Assembly: GCA_023015935.1 (NCBI GenBank)
Contig: JALKAY010000002.1
Span: 372,001 to 436,000, forward strand
From: Flavobacteriaceae bacterium F08102
Lineage (GTDB): Bacteria > Bacteroidota > Bacteroidia > Flavobacteriales > Flavobacteriaceae
DNA: 64,000 nucleotides
Direction: 5' to 3'
Shown here: positions 1 to 8,836 of the stretch, piece after piece
Numbering within the stretch: position 1 is the stretch's first letter
Layout: each line of letters starts with the position of its first letter
Translations under genes and position numbers: made by a program
The notes under the pieces: generated by a model
The model's input: only the letters and a program-made list of their open reading frames with translations
The model's database searches: none
What the model was told of the DNA's origin: nothing

Positions 1-71
1 AAGACATCGTCATTAGACATGTCTTTAAACGCTACTATTCTATAATTTTCTGGATGAATTCCTTTTTTCAT
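1..71 (-). CDS. rpmE2: 50S ribosomal protein L31 type B, N-terminal part (cut by window edge)
   Basis: Only the first 23 codons lie in the window, reading off its left edge. The residues begin MKKGIHPENYR and continue VAFKDMSNDDV, which is the N-terminus of type B (zinc-free) ribosomal protein L31 as found across Flavobacteriaceae. It would sit in the large ribosomal subunit. A second in-frame ATG lies one codon upstream (72-74); the family normally starts MKKGIHP, so 71 is preferred. It diverges from the glutamine cyclotransferase gene, and a minus-strand -7 element lies at 147-154. The identification is by sequence recognition of a short stretch, but that stretch is highly characteristic. 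Confidence 0.88.
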   Translation of the reverse strand, partial: MKKGIHPENYRIVAFKDMSNDDV

Positions 72-136
72 CATATTTTGTTTTAAATGATATTAAATTT
101 AGCCCTATTTTTATATTAAAAAAAATACCTGACTAT

Positions 137-166
137 TTTGAGACTGCAAATTTAATACTATTTTTG
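137..166 (+). promoter_or_regulatory. Bacteroidota -33/-7 promoter for the glutamine cyclotransferase gene
   Basis: TTTG at 137-140 is followed, after an 18-base spacer, by TATTTTTG at 159-166. This matches the primary sigma consensus of Bacteroidota (TTTG, about 18-19 bases, TAnnTTTG). The -7 element overlaps a possible TTG start at 164, so transcription would begin downstream of it. This supports the ATG at 185 as the real start. Confidence 0.6.
147..154 (-). promoter_or_regulatory. -7 promoter element for rpmE2
   Basis: On the minus strand the bases read TAAATTTG, a match to TAnnTTTG, about 76 bases before the rpmE2 start. It overlaps the spacer of the divergent promoter on the plus strand, so the two genes may compete for polymerase. 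No clear -33 element was seen. Confidence 0.4.
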
Positions 167-184
167 AAAATTCAAACATATCAG

Positions 185-1207
185 ATGAAAAAAATAACTT
201 CCTTTTCCCTTTTTCTTTTTTTAATGGGATTAACCCAGTCATGTGGTAATGCATATAAACTCGAATTAAGCTCACCAAAGCGTATAAAAATTAATGAAAA
301 ATTGTCGATTTCGGTTTCTGAAAAAAATAAAAAGCCAATTGATTCAGTGCGGTATTATATTGATGGAGAGCGGATTGAGAATCATATTGATATAGATATT
401 TCGGATAGTAGATTAGGAAAACACGCTGTTTCTGCTACGGTATTTTTTGGAAATCAACAGAAGCAGTTAACGAATACAATTTATTATTTAGCAGATCGCT
501 TAGCTGAAATTTATACGTACGAAATTGTCAATACGTACCCACATGATCCAAATGCTTTTACACAAGGCTTAGAATACCACGATGGTTACCTCTATGAAAC
601 GACAGGACAAAGAGGAGAATCTAGCTTGCGTAAAGTAGATATTTCTACCGGAAAAGTCGTGCAAAAACTTGATTTAGACGATATGTATTTTGGTGAAGGT
701 ATGACTATTTTCCAAAATAAAATTTACATGTTGACCTGGCAGAGTAAAGTTGGTTTTGTTTTTGATTTACATAGTTTCGATAAATTAAAAGAGTTTTCCT
801 ATAATGAGAGTAAAGAAGGGTGGGGGCTTGCGCATAATGGTGAAAAATTAATTAAGTCTGATGGTACAGAACGTCTTTGGTTCTTAAATCCTGAAACCCT
901 AGAAGAGGAAGGGTTCATTGAGGTATATGCGCATAATGGAAAAGTAACCATGCTTAATGAATTGGAGTATTTTAACGATCGAATCTATGCAAATAAATGG
1001 CAAACTAACAGTATTGTAATTATAAATCCTAAAAACGGTATGGTCGAGGCAATTGTAGACCTTAAAGGATTGCAAGAAAAATCTGGTCAAACGGGTGATG
1101 ATAATATATTAAATGGCATTGCTTATGATGCTGAAAATGATCGACTTTTTGTGACTGGTAAAGATTGGAATAAGCTCTACGAAATAAAGTTGTTAAAAAA
1201 ACAATAA
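185..1207 (+). CDS. glutaminyl-peptide cyclotransferase (bacterial/plant type), lipoprotein
   Basis: This enzyme family converts N-terminal glutamine of peptides to pyroglutamate. The 340-residue product starts with a lipoprotein signal ending LTQSC (Cys20), so it should be anchored in the envelope. Residues of about 110-340 match the glutamine cyclotransferase family: the blocks NAFTQGLEY, GYLYETTGQ, SLRKVDI, FGEGMT and LNGIAYD are typical of its beta-propeller. Residues 20-110 form an extra Ig-like N-terminal region. I start at the ATG at 185 and not the TTG at 164, because the TTG lies in the -7 promoter element and the signal peptide begins at 185. The next gene follows after 27 bases on the same strand. 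Pyroglutamate formation is common on secreted proteins of Bacteroidota, which fits a periplasmic role. Confidence 0.9.
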   Translation: MKKITSFSLFLFLMGLTQSCGNAYKLELSSPKRIKINEKLSISVSEKNKKPIDSVRYYIDGERIENHIDIDISDSRLGKHAVSATVFFGNQQKQLTNTIYYLADRLAEIYTYEIVNTYPHDPNAFTQGLEYHDGYLYETTGQRGESSLRKVDISTGKVVQKLDLDDMYFGEGMTIFQNKIYMLTWQSKVGFVFDLHSFDKLKEFSYNESKEGWGLAHNGEKLIKSDGTERLWFLNPETLEEEGFIEVYAHNGKVTMLNELEYFNDRIYANKWQTNSIVIINPKNGMVEAIVDLKGLQEKSGQTGDDNILNGIAYDAENDRLFVTGKDWNKLYEIKLLKKQ

Positions 1208-1234
1208 CATAGCCCTTAAAGGGGTTATCATATT

Positions 1235-2782
1235 ATGATGATTAGAACCTCGGTTGCCGTTTTATTACTTTCACTACTCGTAGTCACTGGTGCCTGCCGA
1301 AAAGACTTTGGAACAATCTTAAGTTCAGGAGACTTAGCATTTTCGGTTGATACGTTGTTATTAAATCGAGTTTTCGAAGATATCAGCTCAAGTACACAAT
1401 CGTTTAAAGTTTATAATAGATCCAAAGAAGCAATTCGGATTCCGCAAATAAGCTTAGGAAGAGGAGATCAATCGTTTTATCGCCTTAATATTGATGGGGT
1501 GCCTGGTAAGTCTTTTGAAGATGTAGAGATTCTTGGGAAAGATAGTATTTTCGTTTTTGTTGAAGCTACGATTGATTTTGACTTTGTTGATCCTGATGAT
1601 TTTTTTTACCGTGATGCAGTGATTTTTGATACAGGCATGTATGAACAGCGAGTACCTCTAGAAGCTTTAGTCTTGGATGTCAATTTAATACGGCCTGACC
1701 GAACACGCGTAGGGGATGATTTTGTATATGAAACCATCGTGCTGGGCGAAGATGAAGATGGACAGCCTTTAGGGGTTCGCGGCGTAATGTTATCGGGTAA
1801 TACCACGTTTACAAATGAAAAACCCTATCTAATTTATGGATATATTGGGGTTCCTGAAAATTCAACCTTAACTATAGAAGCTGGTGCTAGATTGTATTTT
1901 CACAATGAATCTGGAATTGTTGTCGATAAAAAAGGAAGTTTAAAGGTGCTTGGTACGGCTGATGAAAAAGTGCTTTTTGAAGACGATCGATTAGAGCCAG
2001 AGTTTGAGGATGTAGCAGGACTTTGGGAAACTATTTGGTTACGAGCAGGAAGTAAAAATAATATCATAAACCACGCGGTTATAAAAAACAATACAATTGG
2101 TATTTTGGTGGATTCTATTGGGAATTCTCAACCCACATTACAGCTCACGAATTCAGAAATATACAACAGTGCTAATTTTGGAATGCTTGGAAGAGAAACC
2201 CATATTAAAGGTGAGAATATTGTAATAGGTAGTGCTGGTCAATCTTCATTAGCGTGTACCATGGGGGGGATTTATAATTTTAAACACGCTACCTTTTCAA
2301 ACTATTGGAGTCAAAGTTTTAGACAGTTTCCAACCGTCTTAGTTACTAATTTTTTTAGTTATATCGATGGGTCAACGACCGTTGTAGAAACCCGAGATCT
2401 TGTTGAAGCTACGTTTACAAATTGTATTATCGCAGGAAATCAAAACGTTGAATTTATGGTTGATAAAGTAGCAGGAGCTGACTTTAACTTTACGCTGAAT
2501 CATTGTATGTTGCAATTTGAAACGAATCAAGCAAGTTTACTGAACAATCCGTTGTATGATTTTAGTGATACAAACTTCTATCAGCAAGTCATATTAAATA
2601 GAACCACAGATTTTATGGATCCAGCTAAAAATAGGTTTCTAATTGGTGAAGCATCAGCGGCGGTAAATTCTGCCGATTTAGCTACGGCTCAAGATGTACC
2701 TGTTGATTTAGTGGGGGTTGATCGAACTGTAAATCCCGATATTGGAGCCTATCAACATATCATTTTTGAAGAAGACAAGTAA
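1235..2782 (+). CDS. lipoprotein with right-handed parallel beta-helix region, function unknown
   Basis: A 515-residue protein of unknown function. A lipoprotein signal ends VVTGAC (Cys21). Residues of about 30-150 resemble an immunoglobulin-like domain (the text around FKVYNRSKEAIRI). Residues of about 190-460 look like a beta-helix, with short repeated rungs such as TLTIEAGARLYF, GSLKVLGTADEKVLF and HAVIKNNTIGILV. The C-terminus ends with the DIGAYQ motif, which often closes beta-helix proteins of Bacteroidota. The gene follows the glutamine cyclotransferase by 27 bases and is probably co-transcribed with it. No polysaccharide-lyase catalytic residues were recognised, so I do not call it an enzyme. 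It could be a surface adhesin or carbohydrate-binding protein. Confidence 0.75.
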   Translation: MMIRTSVAVLLLSLLVVTGACRKDFGTILSSGDLAFSVDTLLLNRVFEDISSSTQSFKVYNRSKEAIRIPQISLGRGDQSFYRLNIDGVPGKSFEDVEILGKDSIFVFVEATIDFDFVDPDDFFYRDAVIFDTGMYEQRVPLEALVLDVNLIRPDRTRVGDDFVYETIVLGEDEDGQPLGVRGVMLSGNTTFTNEKPYLIYGYIGVPENSTLTIEAGARLYFHNESGIVVDKKGSLKVLGTADEKVLFEDDRLEPEFEDVAGLWETIWLRAGSKNNIINHAVIKNNTIGILVDSIGNSQPTLQLTNSEIYNSANFGMLGRETHIKGENIVIGSAGQSSLACTMGGIYNFKHATFSNYWSQSFRQFPTVLVTNFFSYIDGSTTVVETRDLVEATFTNCIIAGNQNVEFMVDKVAGADFNFTLNHCMLQFETNQASLLNNPLYDFSDTNFYQQVILNRTTDFMDPAKNRFLIGEASAAVNSADLATAQDVPVDLVGVDRTVNPDIGAYQHIIFEEDK

Positions 2783-2797
2783 ACAAAAATATGACAC

Positions 2798-4072
2798 CTA
2801 TTCTTTGTAAATTACCCCTTCTTTCATTACAAAAACGACCTCTTCCATCGTGTGAATATTTTTTGTGGGATCTTCTTTTACGGCAATAATATCTGCGATC
2901 ATGCCCGATTTCAATTGTCCTATTTGATTGGCCATATCCAGTAATTTAGCATTGGTGATGGTAGCTGATTGAATTGTCTCAATGGCAGGCATTCCCGCTT
3001 CAACCATATAGCCAAATTCCTTGCCGTTTAACCCGTGATTAAAAACGCCAGCATCTGTTCCGAAAGCAATGCCAACCCCTTTTTTATAAGCCCTACCAAA
3101 AGTTTCTTGAATTTTAGGTCCAATTGCTAACGCTTTTGGAACAATCACAGGCGGAAAGTACCCGTCAATTTTCGCCTTATCTTCTACAGATTTACCCGCT
3201 GTAATGGTGGGAACCAAATACGCATCGAATTTGATCATTAACTCCATGGTTTGGTCACTCATTAATGTGCCGTGTTCAATGGTTTTTACACCGCCTAGTA
3301 TGGCACGCTGCATGCCTTCATCCCCATGAGCATGGGCGGCAACATGCATACCGTAATCTTTCGCGGCAGTAGTGATGGCTTTAATTTCTTCAATTGTAAA
3401 CTGAGGGTTTTGTCCACTCTTAGCCACACTAAGGACGCCACCAGTTGCTGTTATTTTAATGACATCTGCACCGTTTTTATAGCGTTGTCTCACGGCTTTA
3501 TAGGCGTCTTCTATACTGTTTACTACTCCTTCTTTAGGTCCAGGGTCGCCTATGAGTTTTCGACTCGACCCATTGGTTGGGTCTGCGTGGCCACCCGTGG
3601 TAGCAATCGATTTTTCTGCGGTGAAAATTCTTGGTCCAATCACCTTTCCTGTATTGATCGCATTTCGCAATGACACATTCACACCAGATCCACCTAAATC
3701 ACGAACCGTAGTAAAACCAGCCATAAGGGTGCGTTGGGCATATACTTGTGCATTGTAGGCGAGGTCGGCTTCATTTAATGTATATTTTTGTATTTGGCTG
3801 CTGGGGTTCAATTGTGATTCTAAATGAACGTGTAAGTCAATCAGCCCTGGCATCACTGTATAGTTTTTTAAATCAATAGCGAGGTGTTGGTTGTTAGGAT
3901 TGATATACCCTTTCTTTACAGAAACAATCAGATTGCCTTCTGTAATTATAGTCATTTCACGGAGTATTTTCCCGTTTTTCGTGTCAATAAGTTTGCCGCA
4001 ATGTAAATAGGTTTGTTGCGCAAAAAGGGCCGTAGAGAAGAATAAAGCGAGGAGGATTAATTTATTTTTCAT
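2798..4072 (-). CDS. secreted metal-dependent amidohydrolase (imidazolonepropionase-like / Xaa-Pro dipeptidase type)
   Basis: A 424-residue amidohydrolase with a cleavable signal peptide (about residues 1-19, ending ALFAQ), so it acts in the periplasm or outside. The metal-binding HxH is His81 and His83 in the strand DLHVHLE. A probable carbamylated lysine lies in VIKITATGG. Further metal ligands are the histidines of AAHAHGDE and IEHGT, and the aspartate of FGTDAGVF. The family hydrolyses cyclic amides or dipeptides such as prolidase substrates, and the exact substrate cannot be read from sequence. The C-terminus shows the usual GQLKSGMIADIIAV strand returning to the beta-sandwich. It converges on the beta-helix gene with only 15 bases between stops and diverges from the SDR gene. 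Confidence 0.88.
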   Translation of the reverse strand: MKNKLILLALFFSTALFAQQTYLHCGKLIDTKNGKILREMTIITEGNLIVSVKKGYINPNNQHLAIDLKNYTVMPGLIDLHVHLESQLNPSSQIQKYTLNEADLAYNAQVYAQRTLMAGFTTVRDLGGSGVNVSLRNAINTGKVIGPRIFTAEKSIATTGGHADPTNGSSRKLIGDPGPKEGVVNSIEDAYKAVRQRYKNGADVIKITATGGVLSVAKSGQNPQFTIEEIKAITTAAKDYGMHVAAHAHGDEGMQRAILGGVKTIEHGTLMSDQTMELMIKFDAYLVPTITAGKSVEDKAKIDGYFPPVIVPKALAIGPKIQETFGRAYKKGVGIAFGTDAGVFNHGLNGKEFGYMVEAGMPAIETIQSATITNAKLLDMANQIGQLKSGMIADIIAVKEDPTKNIHTMEEVVFVMKEGVIYKE

Positions 4073-4237
4073 AGGAGGTGATATAAATATTATATTTGAA
4101 TATTGAAGATGGATGATTGTTAATCGAAGCTTGATTTTGTGGTGAGTGCGTGTGTTATTTGCTACCTAAAATTCAAGTTTCACAAAAGAATCATTGAAAA
4201 CTTAAATATAGTATAAATTGATTTAGAAAACAATATT

Positions 4238-4927
4238 ATGAGTAATAATAATAAAAATATCATTGTAACGGGATCGAGTCGAGGTATTGGTTTTGAGTTG
4301 GTTAGACAGCTTTCAGATCGCGGTCACAACGTTCTTGCTATTTCCCGAAGTATGGATACGCTTGAAAATATCCCTACCAAAATACATCGCCTTGCTGCGG
4401 ATATTGGCACACAATCTGGGATTGATTTAATTCAAACCTATCTCAAAAAAATATGGAAACAAGTCGATGTGGTGATTCATAACGCTGGTAAATTAATCCA
4501 TAAACCTTTTGCTGAAACTACCAATGATGATTTTGAGTCAGTTTATCGCACGAATGTGTTTGGTGTTGCCGCATTGACCAGAATGGTCTTGCCATATTTT
4601 GTTCAAGGGAGTCATGTGGTGGCTATTAGTAGTATGGGAGGGATTCAAGGAAGTGTGAAATTTGCAGGACTTTCAGCGTATAGCTCATCAAAAGGAGCCG
4701 TGATTACCCTAATGGAATTGTTAGCAGAAGAATTTAAAGAACAAGGTTTTATTTTTAATACATTAGCACTAGGCGCTGTTCAAACAGAGATGCTAGCCGA
4801 AGCATTTCCCGATTATCAAGCGCCAGTTACGGCTGCGGAAATGGCGGAGTATATTGCTGATTTTTCGCTAACTGGTCAAAAAATGTACAATGGTAAAGTG
4901 CTACAAGTATCGTCATCAACGCCTTAA
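4238..4927 (+). CDS. short-chain dehydrogenase/reductase (SDR family)
   Basis: A 229-residue NAD(P)-dependent oxidoreductase of the classical SDR type. The Rossmann glycine motif TGSSRGIG is at residues 11-18. NAG follows strand 4 (HNAGKL). The catalytic tetrad includes the serine in AISSMGG and Tyr148/Lys152 in AYSSSK. The substrate is unknown. It is slightly shorter than the usual 240-260 residues and lacks a long substrate-binding loop near the C-terminus. The next gene starts 2 bases after its stop, so it is the first gene of a tight operon with the SprT-like protein and the mannose-1-phosphate guanylyltransferase. Confidence 0.92.
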   Translation: MSNNNKNIIVTGSSRGIGFELVRQLSDRGHNVLAISRSMDTLENIPTKIHRLAADIGTQSGIDLIQTYLKKIWKQVDVVIHNAGKLIHKPFAETTNDDFESVYRTNVFGVAALTRMVLPYFVQGSHVVAISSMGGIQGSVKFAGLSAYSSSKGAVITLMELLAEEFKEQGFIFNTLALGAVQTEMLAEAFPDYQAPVTAAEMAEYIADFSLTGQKMYNGKVLQVSSSTP

Positions 4928-4929
4928 GT

Positions 4930-5526
4930 ATGTATGAGGAATTAAAAAAAAATATCCCAAAAGGAGCCGTTGATTATGTACTTAGTTTGATGGATACCTA
5001 TCCGTGTACATTGAAAATTGTCAGTGCAAGAAAGACAAAACATGGAGACTTTAGTAGAAAACCCGGTGGAAAATTACAGATTACGATTAACAACGATCTT
5101 AATGAGTATCGATTTTTGTTGACCTTGATTCACGAAATTGCCCATTTGGTTACTTTTACTAAACATGGAAGGGTAAAACCACATGGCGTCGCGTGGAAAG
5201 TGAATTTTCAACACCTAATGTTGCCTTTGTTGCATCCTGAAATTTTCCCCTCAGAATTATTACCACACCTAGCGGCGTATTTAAAAAATCCAAGGGCAAG
5301 TACAGATAGTGATGTTACGCTTTCGTTAGCATTAAAAAGATATGATCCACCCAACGATAAACATTTTATATTTGAAATCGGATATAAGCAAAAGTTTTTG
5401 TATAATAGACGAACATTTGAGTTAGGCGCAAAACGACGTACACGCTATGAATGTATAGAATTAGCTACATCAAAAAAATATTTGTTTCATCAAAATACAG
5501 AAGTAACCCAAATTGAACATGAATAA
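4930..5526 (+). CDS. SprT-like zinc metalloprotease domain protein
   Basis: A 198-residue protein with an SprT-like domain. The zinc-protease motif HEIAH is at residues 68-72 and is followed by the HGVAWK block, which supplies the third ligand in this family. SprT/Spartan-like proteases cut DNA-protein crosslinks in eukaryotes; the bacterial role is not established. The C-terminal 60 residues (about 140-198) resemble a beta-rich zinc-ribbon-like tail but carry only one cysteine, so no complete zinc ribbon is present. It lies in a tight operon, 2 bases after the SDR stop and overlapping the guanylyltransferase start by 8 bases. Confidence 0.82.
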   Translation: MYEELKKNIPKGAVDYVLSLMDTYPCTLKIVSARKTKHGDFSRKPGGKLQITINNDLNEYRFLLTLIHEIAHLVTFTKHGRVKPHGVAWKVNFQHLMLPLLHPEIFPSELLPHLAAYLKNPRASTDSDVTLSLALKRYDPPNDKHFIFEIGYKQKFLYNRRTFELGAKRRTRYECIELATSKKYLFHQNTEVTQIEHE

Positions 5527-6589
5527 TCATTATGCAGTAATTATGGCTGGAGGTGTAGGCTCTAGATTTTGGCCTGTGAGCACGAAAAAATATCCTAAAC
5601 AGTTTCACGATATGTTGGGTACTGGAACGACGTTAATTCAACAAACGTTTAATAGGTTGCGTCGATTCATACCGCCGAGTCAAATTTATATCGCAACCAA
5701 CGCGAGGTATAAGCAGTTAGTACTAGATCAATTGGGAGTGAGTGAGAATCAACTTCTCATTGAACCTGCGATGAGAAACACGGCTCCTTGTATTTTATAT
5801 GCCGCTTTAAAAATTGAAAAAATAAACCCGGCTGCTTCTATTTTAATTGCTCCTTCTGATCATTGGATTGAAAATGAGGATGAATTTGAAGCAAATATTA
5901 AAACTGCATTTCATGCTTGTGACACGTCTGACATTTTAATGACCTTGGGAATTCAACCCACGCATCCCAATACAGGGTATGGTTATATCAAATTTAAGGA
6001 TGATAATTCTACCGTAAAAAAGGTTGAAGCTTTTGTTGAAAAACCAGATTTAGCAAAGGCTACTAAGTATTTAAATGAAGGGGGATATGTCTGGAATGCG
6101 GGTATTTTTATTTGGTCTGTGAAGGCAATTTTAAAAGCCTTCACCCTGTATTTACCAGCGATGAAGTCGCTTTTTGACAAAGGGAATGACGTTTTTAATA
6201 CACCAGAAGAAGCTGCGTTTATTGAGGAGCATTATGAGGATGCAGAAAATATTTCTATCGATTATGGAATCATGCAAAAGGCAACCAATATTTTCACATT
6301 ACCAGTACATTTTGATTGGAATGATTTGGGCACTTGGTCCTCCTTGTATGAAAAAATAGAGAAAGATGCACAGCAAAATGCAGTTATCAATGCCTCTAGT
6401 ATATTATTAGATGCTAAAAATAATATAGTGCGAACAAATGCGGGGAAAAAAGTAATTATCCAAGGATTAAGTGATTTCATTGTGGTTGAAAAGGATGATG
6501 TATTACTGATATGCCCTAAATCAAAGGAGCAAGAAATAAAAGGAATCGTTGCCAAGGTGAAGGAAAAATACGGTTCAGATCTTGGTTAA
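5519..6589 (+). CDS. manC: mannose-1-phosphate guanylyltransferase
   Basis: This enzyme makes GDP-mannose from mannose-1-phosphate and GTP, a precursor for O-antigen, exopolysaccharide and GDP-fucose. The 356-residue protein has the nucleotidyltransferase signature MAGGVGSRFWP at residues 9-19, with further family blocks in IAPSDHWI, FVEKPD and WNAGIFIW. It lacks the C-terminal phosphomannose isomerase domain of long bifunctional forms. The ATG at 5519 is chosen over a TTG at 5513 because the family starts shortly before the MAGG strand. The start overlaps the stop of the SprT-like gene by 8 bases, so translation is probably coupled. The gene symbol rests on family similarity. Confidence 0.92.
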   Translation: MNNHYAVIMAGGVGSRFWPVSTKKYPKQFHDMLGTGTTLIQQTFNRLRRFIPPSQIYIATNARYKQLVLDQLGVSENQLLIEPAMRNTAPCILYAALKIEKINPAASILIAPSDHWIENEDEFEANIKTAFHACDTSDILMTLGIQPTHPNTGYGYIKFKDDNSTVKKVEAFVEKPDLAKATKYLNEGGYVWNAGIFIWSVKAILKAFTLYLPAMKSLFDKGNDVFNTPEEAAFIEEHYEDAENISIDYGIMQKATNIFTLPVHFDWNDLGTWSSLYEKIEKDAQQNAVINASSILLDAKNNIVRTNAGKKVIIQGLSDFIVVEKDDVLLICPKSKEQEIKGIVAKVKEKYGSDLG

Positions 6590-6600
6590 TTTTTATACGT

Positions 6601-8034
6601 ATGGAAGAAAATGAAAAAATTGAAGTTGAATTCGATTTAAATAAAGAAACACCTGAGAAAAAAGTAACAGGTCTTTTTGGTGGAATTCGCGAGTTTCTTG
6701 TTGAATTATTGGATATCAAAAAAGATACCAATAAGGAAGGTACAGTGCAAAGTATTAAAGATAATATCTCCATGAAAGGACATACCGCATGGATTCTTGT
6801 TTTTTCTATCTTAATAGCCTCCATAGGTTTAAATGCAAATTCAGCCGCTGTCGTAATTGGGGCCATGTTAATATCTCCCTTAATGGGGCCTATTTTGGGA
6901 GTTGGACTGTCTATTGGAATTAATGACATTGATACGCTCAGACGTTCTATGCTGAATTTAGGCGTAATGATTGGGTTGAGTTTGTTGACTTCTTTTTTGT
7001 TTTTTAGTATTCCGCTTTTTCACAATGAAACAACCGAACTTTTAGCGCGTGTTCGTCCCGATGTGAGGGATGTTCTTATAGCCATTAGTGGAGGCTTAGC
7101 ATTGATAATTGCTGTGAGTAGGCCTTCTGCTCAAACAAATACGGTAGCAGGAGTTGCGATCGCCACCGCTTTAATGCCACCCTTATGTACGGCAGGTTAC
7201 GGCTTGGCAACATGGAATTTCAACTACTTTTTTGGTGCCATGTTCCTTTTTACCATCAATACTATTTTTATTGCCTTAGCCACTTTTGGTATTGTGAAAT
7301 TTTTGCGATTTCCAATGGTTAAATACATCAATTCAGCCAAACGTAAACGTATAGCACAGTTGGCATCTATGCTCGCTTTTTTAATTTTAGCGGGGTCTGT
7401 GTATTCGTTTTATAAGTTAATTCAAGAGAATAGTTTTAAGAAAATGGCATCAGAATTTATCGATGAATTAAAAGAAAAGGAGGGAATTGCTATTTTGGGA
7501 GACAATGATAAAAATATTGACTATTTCAACCGAACGATCACTTTGCCTTTATTAGGCTCAATGGTGTCTGAAGTTGAACGAGAAGAGTGGAATGAGCGCT
7601 TGAAAAAAATTGGACTTACAGATGTAACCTTAAAAATTCAACAAGAGGACGATTCAGAAATTAGACAGCAAGTACAGAATTTGCAAGATTTGTATGCGCA
7701 AAATCAGCGGATAATTACTTCTAGAGATGAAAGTATTAAAGAAAAGGAGGAAAAAATTAGACTTTTAGAACATGAATTGTCTAAATTTTATAGTGATCAG
7801 ATTCCGTTTAAAGAAATAAGCGAGGAGGCTAAAATTAATTATGAAGCCTTACAGGCATTGAGTTATTACAAAGAAATTCGTACCGATTTTAAACGCATTG
7901 ATTCAATGGCTGTATTTAGTGCAAAATGGTATGATTCTATTCCCAAGAAAGTCAAACAAGTTCAAGAAGAAAAACTAAAGATGTGGCTAAAGACAAGATT
8001 GAATTTAGACACGTTGAAAGTAATTAATCAATAG
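6601..8034 (+). CDS. DUF389 membrane protein (TIGR00341-type)
   Basis: A 477-residue integral membrane protein of the DUF389 family, whose function is not known. The family blocks NSAAVVIGAMLISPLMGPI and VSRPSAQTNTVAGVAIATAL are plain. I count about six transmembrane segments between residues 60 and 270, ending near AQLASMLAFLILAGSVYSFY. After this comes an extra 200-residue soluble C-terminal region with a likely coiled coil (about 345-400). The N-terminal 55 residues are charged. It starts 11 bases after the guanylyltransferase stop and could be the last gene of that operon. Its 3' end converges on the ABC gene with 16 bases between stops. Confidence 0.87.
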   Translation: MEENEKIEVEFDLNKETPEKKVTGLFGGIREFLVELLDIKKDTNKEGTVQSIKDNISMKGHTAWILVFSILIASIGLNANSAAVVIGAMLISPLMGPILGVGLSIGINDIDTLRRSMLNLGVMIGLSLLTSFLFFSIPLFHNETTELLARVRPDVRDVLIAISGGLALIIAVSRPSAQTNTVAGVAIATALMPPLCTAGYGLATWNFNYFFGAMFLFTINTIFIALATFGIVKFLRFPMVKYINSAKRKRIAQLASMLAFLILAGSVYSFYKLIQENSFKKMASEFIDELKEKEGIAILGDNDKNIDYFNRTITLPLLGSMVSEVEREEWNERLKKIGLTDVTLKIQQEDDSEIRQQVQNLQDLYAQNQRIITSRDESIKEKEEKIRLLEHELSKFYSDQIPFKEISEEAKINYEALQALSYYKEIRTDFKRIDSMAVFSAKWYDSIPKKVKQVQEEKLKMWLKTRLNLDTLKVINQ

Positions 8035-8050
8035 CGAAAAGAGCTTGTCT

Positions 8051-8836
8051 TTATTTTTGATGTTGATCTCTTGCTGCTTCAGCAAGTTGCGCTTTTCGTA
8101 CTTTTTGAAAGAGATTTGATGAGTAGACAAAATCGGTTAGCGCCTCATTGTCAGTTCTAAAAACATCATGACTTGTACCTTCCCATTCCTTAACCCCATT
8201 CTTTAAAAAGATAATCTTTTCTCCAATTTCCATGACCGAATTCATGTCGTGAGAATTAATGATGGTGGTAATGTTATAATCTTTTGTGATTTCTTGAATA
8301 AGGTTATCAATGACGGTTGAAGTTTTAGGGTCTAAACCTGAGTTTGGTTCATCACAAAATAAGTATTTTGGATTCATCACTATAGCTCTGGCAATCGCCA
8401 CCCTTTTTTGCATACCTCCTGATAATTCTGCGGGATATTTGTTATGTGCATCAGGAAGGTTAACCCTATCGAGAACTTCATCAACACGTGCCTTCATTTC
8501 GTTAACTGATTGTCGAGTAAACATTTTTAACGGAAACATAACATTGTCTCGTACTGTTGAAGAATCGAATAATGCCGACCCTTGAAAGACCATGCCAATT
8601 TCTTGGCGAAGGAGTAAGCGTTGATCTACACTCATTTCCTTGTATTTTTGACCATCGTATGAAATACTACCACGTTCAGGTCTAAATAAACCTAACATGC
8701 ATTTGAGTAATACGGTTTTTCCTGAACCACTGGTGCCAATAACTAAGCTTGTTTTTCCATTCTCAAAAGTAGCATCTATTCCTTTTAGGATAGGTACTCC
8801 ATCAAATTCTTTATATACATTTCTTACCTCTATCAT
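8051..8836 (-). CDS. ABC transporter ATP-binding protein, MlaF-type (phospholipid transport)
   Basis: A 261-residue ABC ATPase. It has the Walker A motif GTSGSGKT, the signature LSGGMQKR, Walker B YLFCDEP followed by NSGLDP, and the switch histidine in INSHD. The sequence best fits the Mkl/MlaF subfamily that powers lipid transport by MCE systems between inner and outer membranes. The ATG at 8836 is chosen over an upstream start that would give a cysteine-rich, unrelated extension. This ATG overlaps the permease stop as ATGA, so translation is coupled. An MCE-domain (MlaD-like) partner is not in the next positions; see findings. Confidence 0.9.
   Translation of the reverse strand: MIEVRNVYKEFDGVPILKGIDATFENGKTSLVIGTSGSGKTVLLKCMLGLFRPERGSISYDGQKYKEMSVDQRLLLRQEIGMVFQGSALFDSSTVRDNVMFPLKMFTRQSVNEMKARVDEVLDRVNLPDAHNKYPAELSGGMQKRVAIARAIVMNPKYLFCDEPNSGLDPKTSTVIDNLIQEITKDYNITTIINSHDMNSVMEIGEKIIFLKNGVKEWEGTSHDVFRTDNEALTDFVYSSNLFQKVRKAQLAEAARDQHQK

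Noticed and set aside
164-184. TTG at 164 as start of the glutamine cyclotransferase
   Set aside because: It overlaps the -7 promoter element, so it would not be in the transcript; the signal peptide starts at ATG 185.
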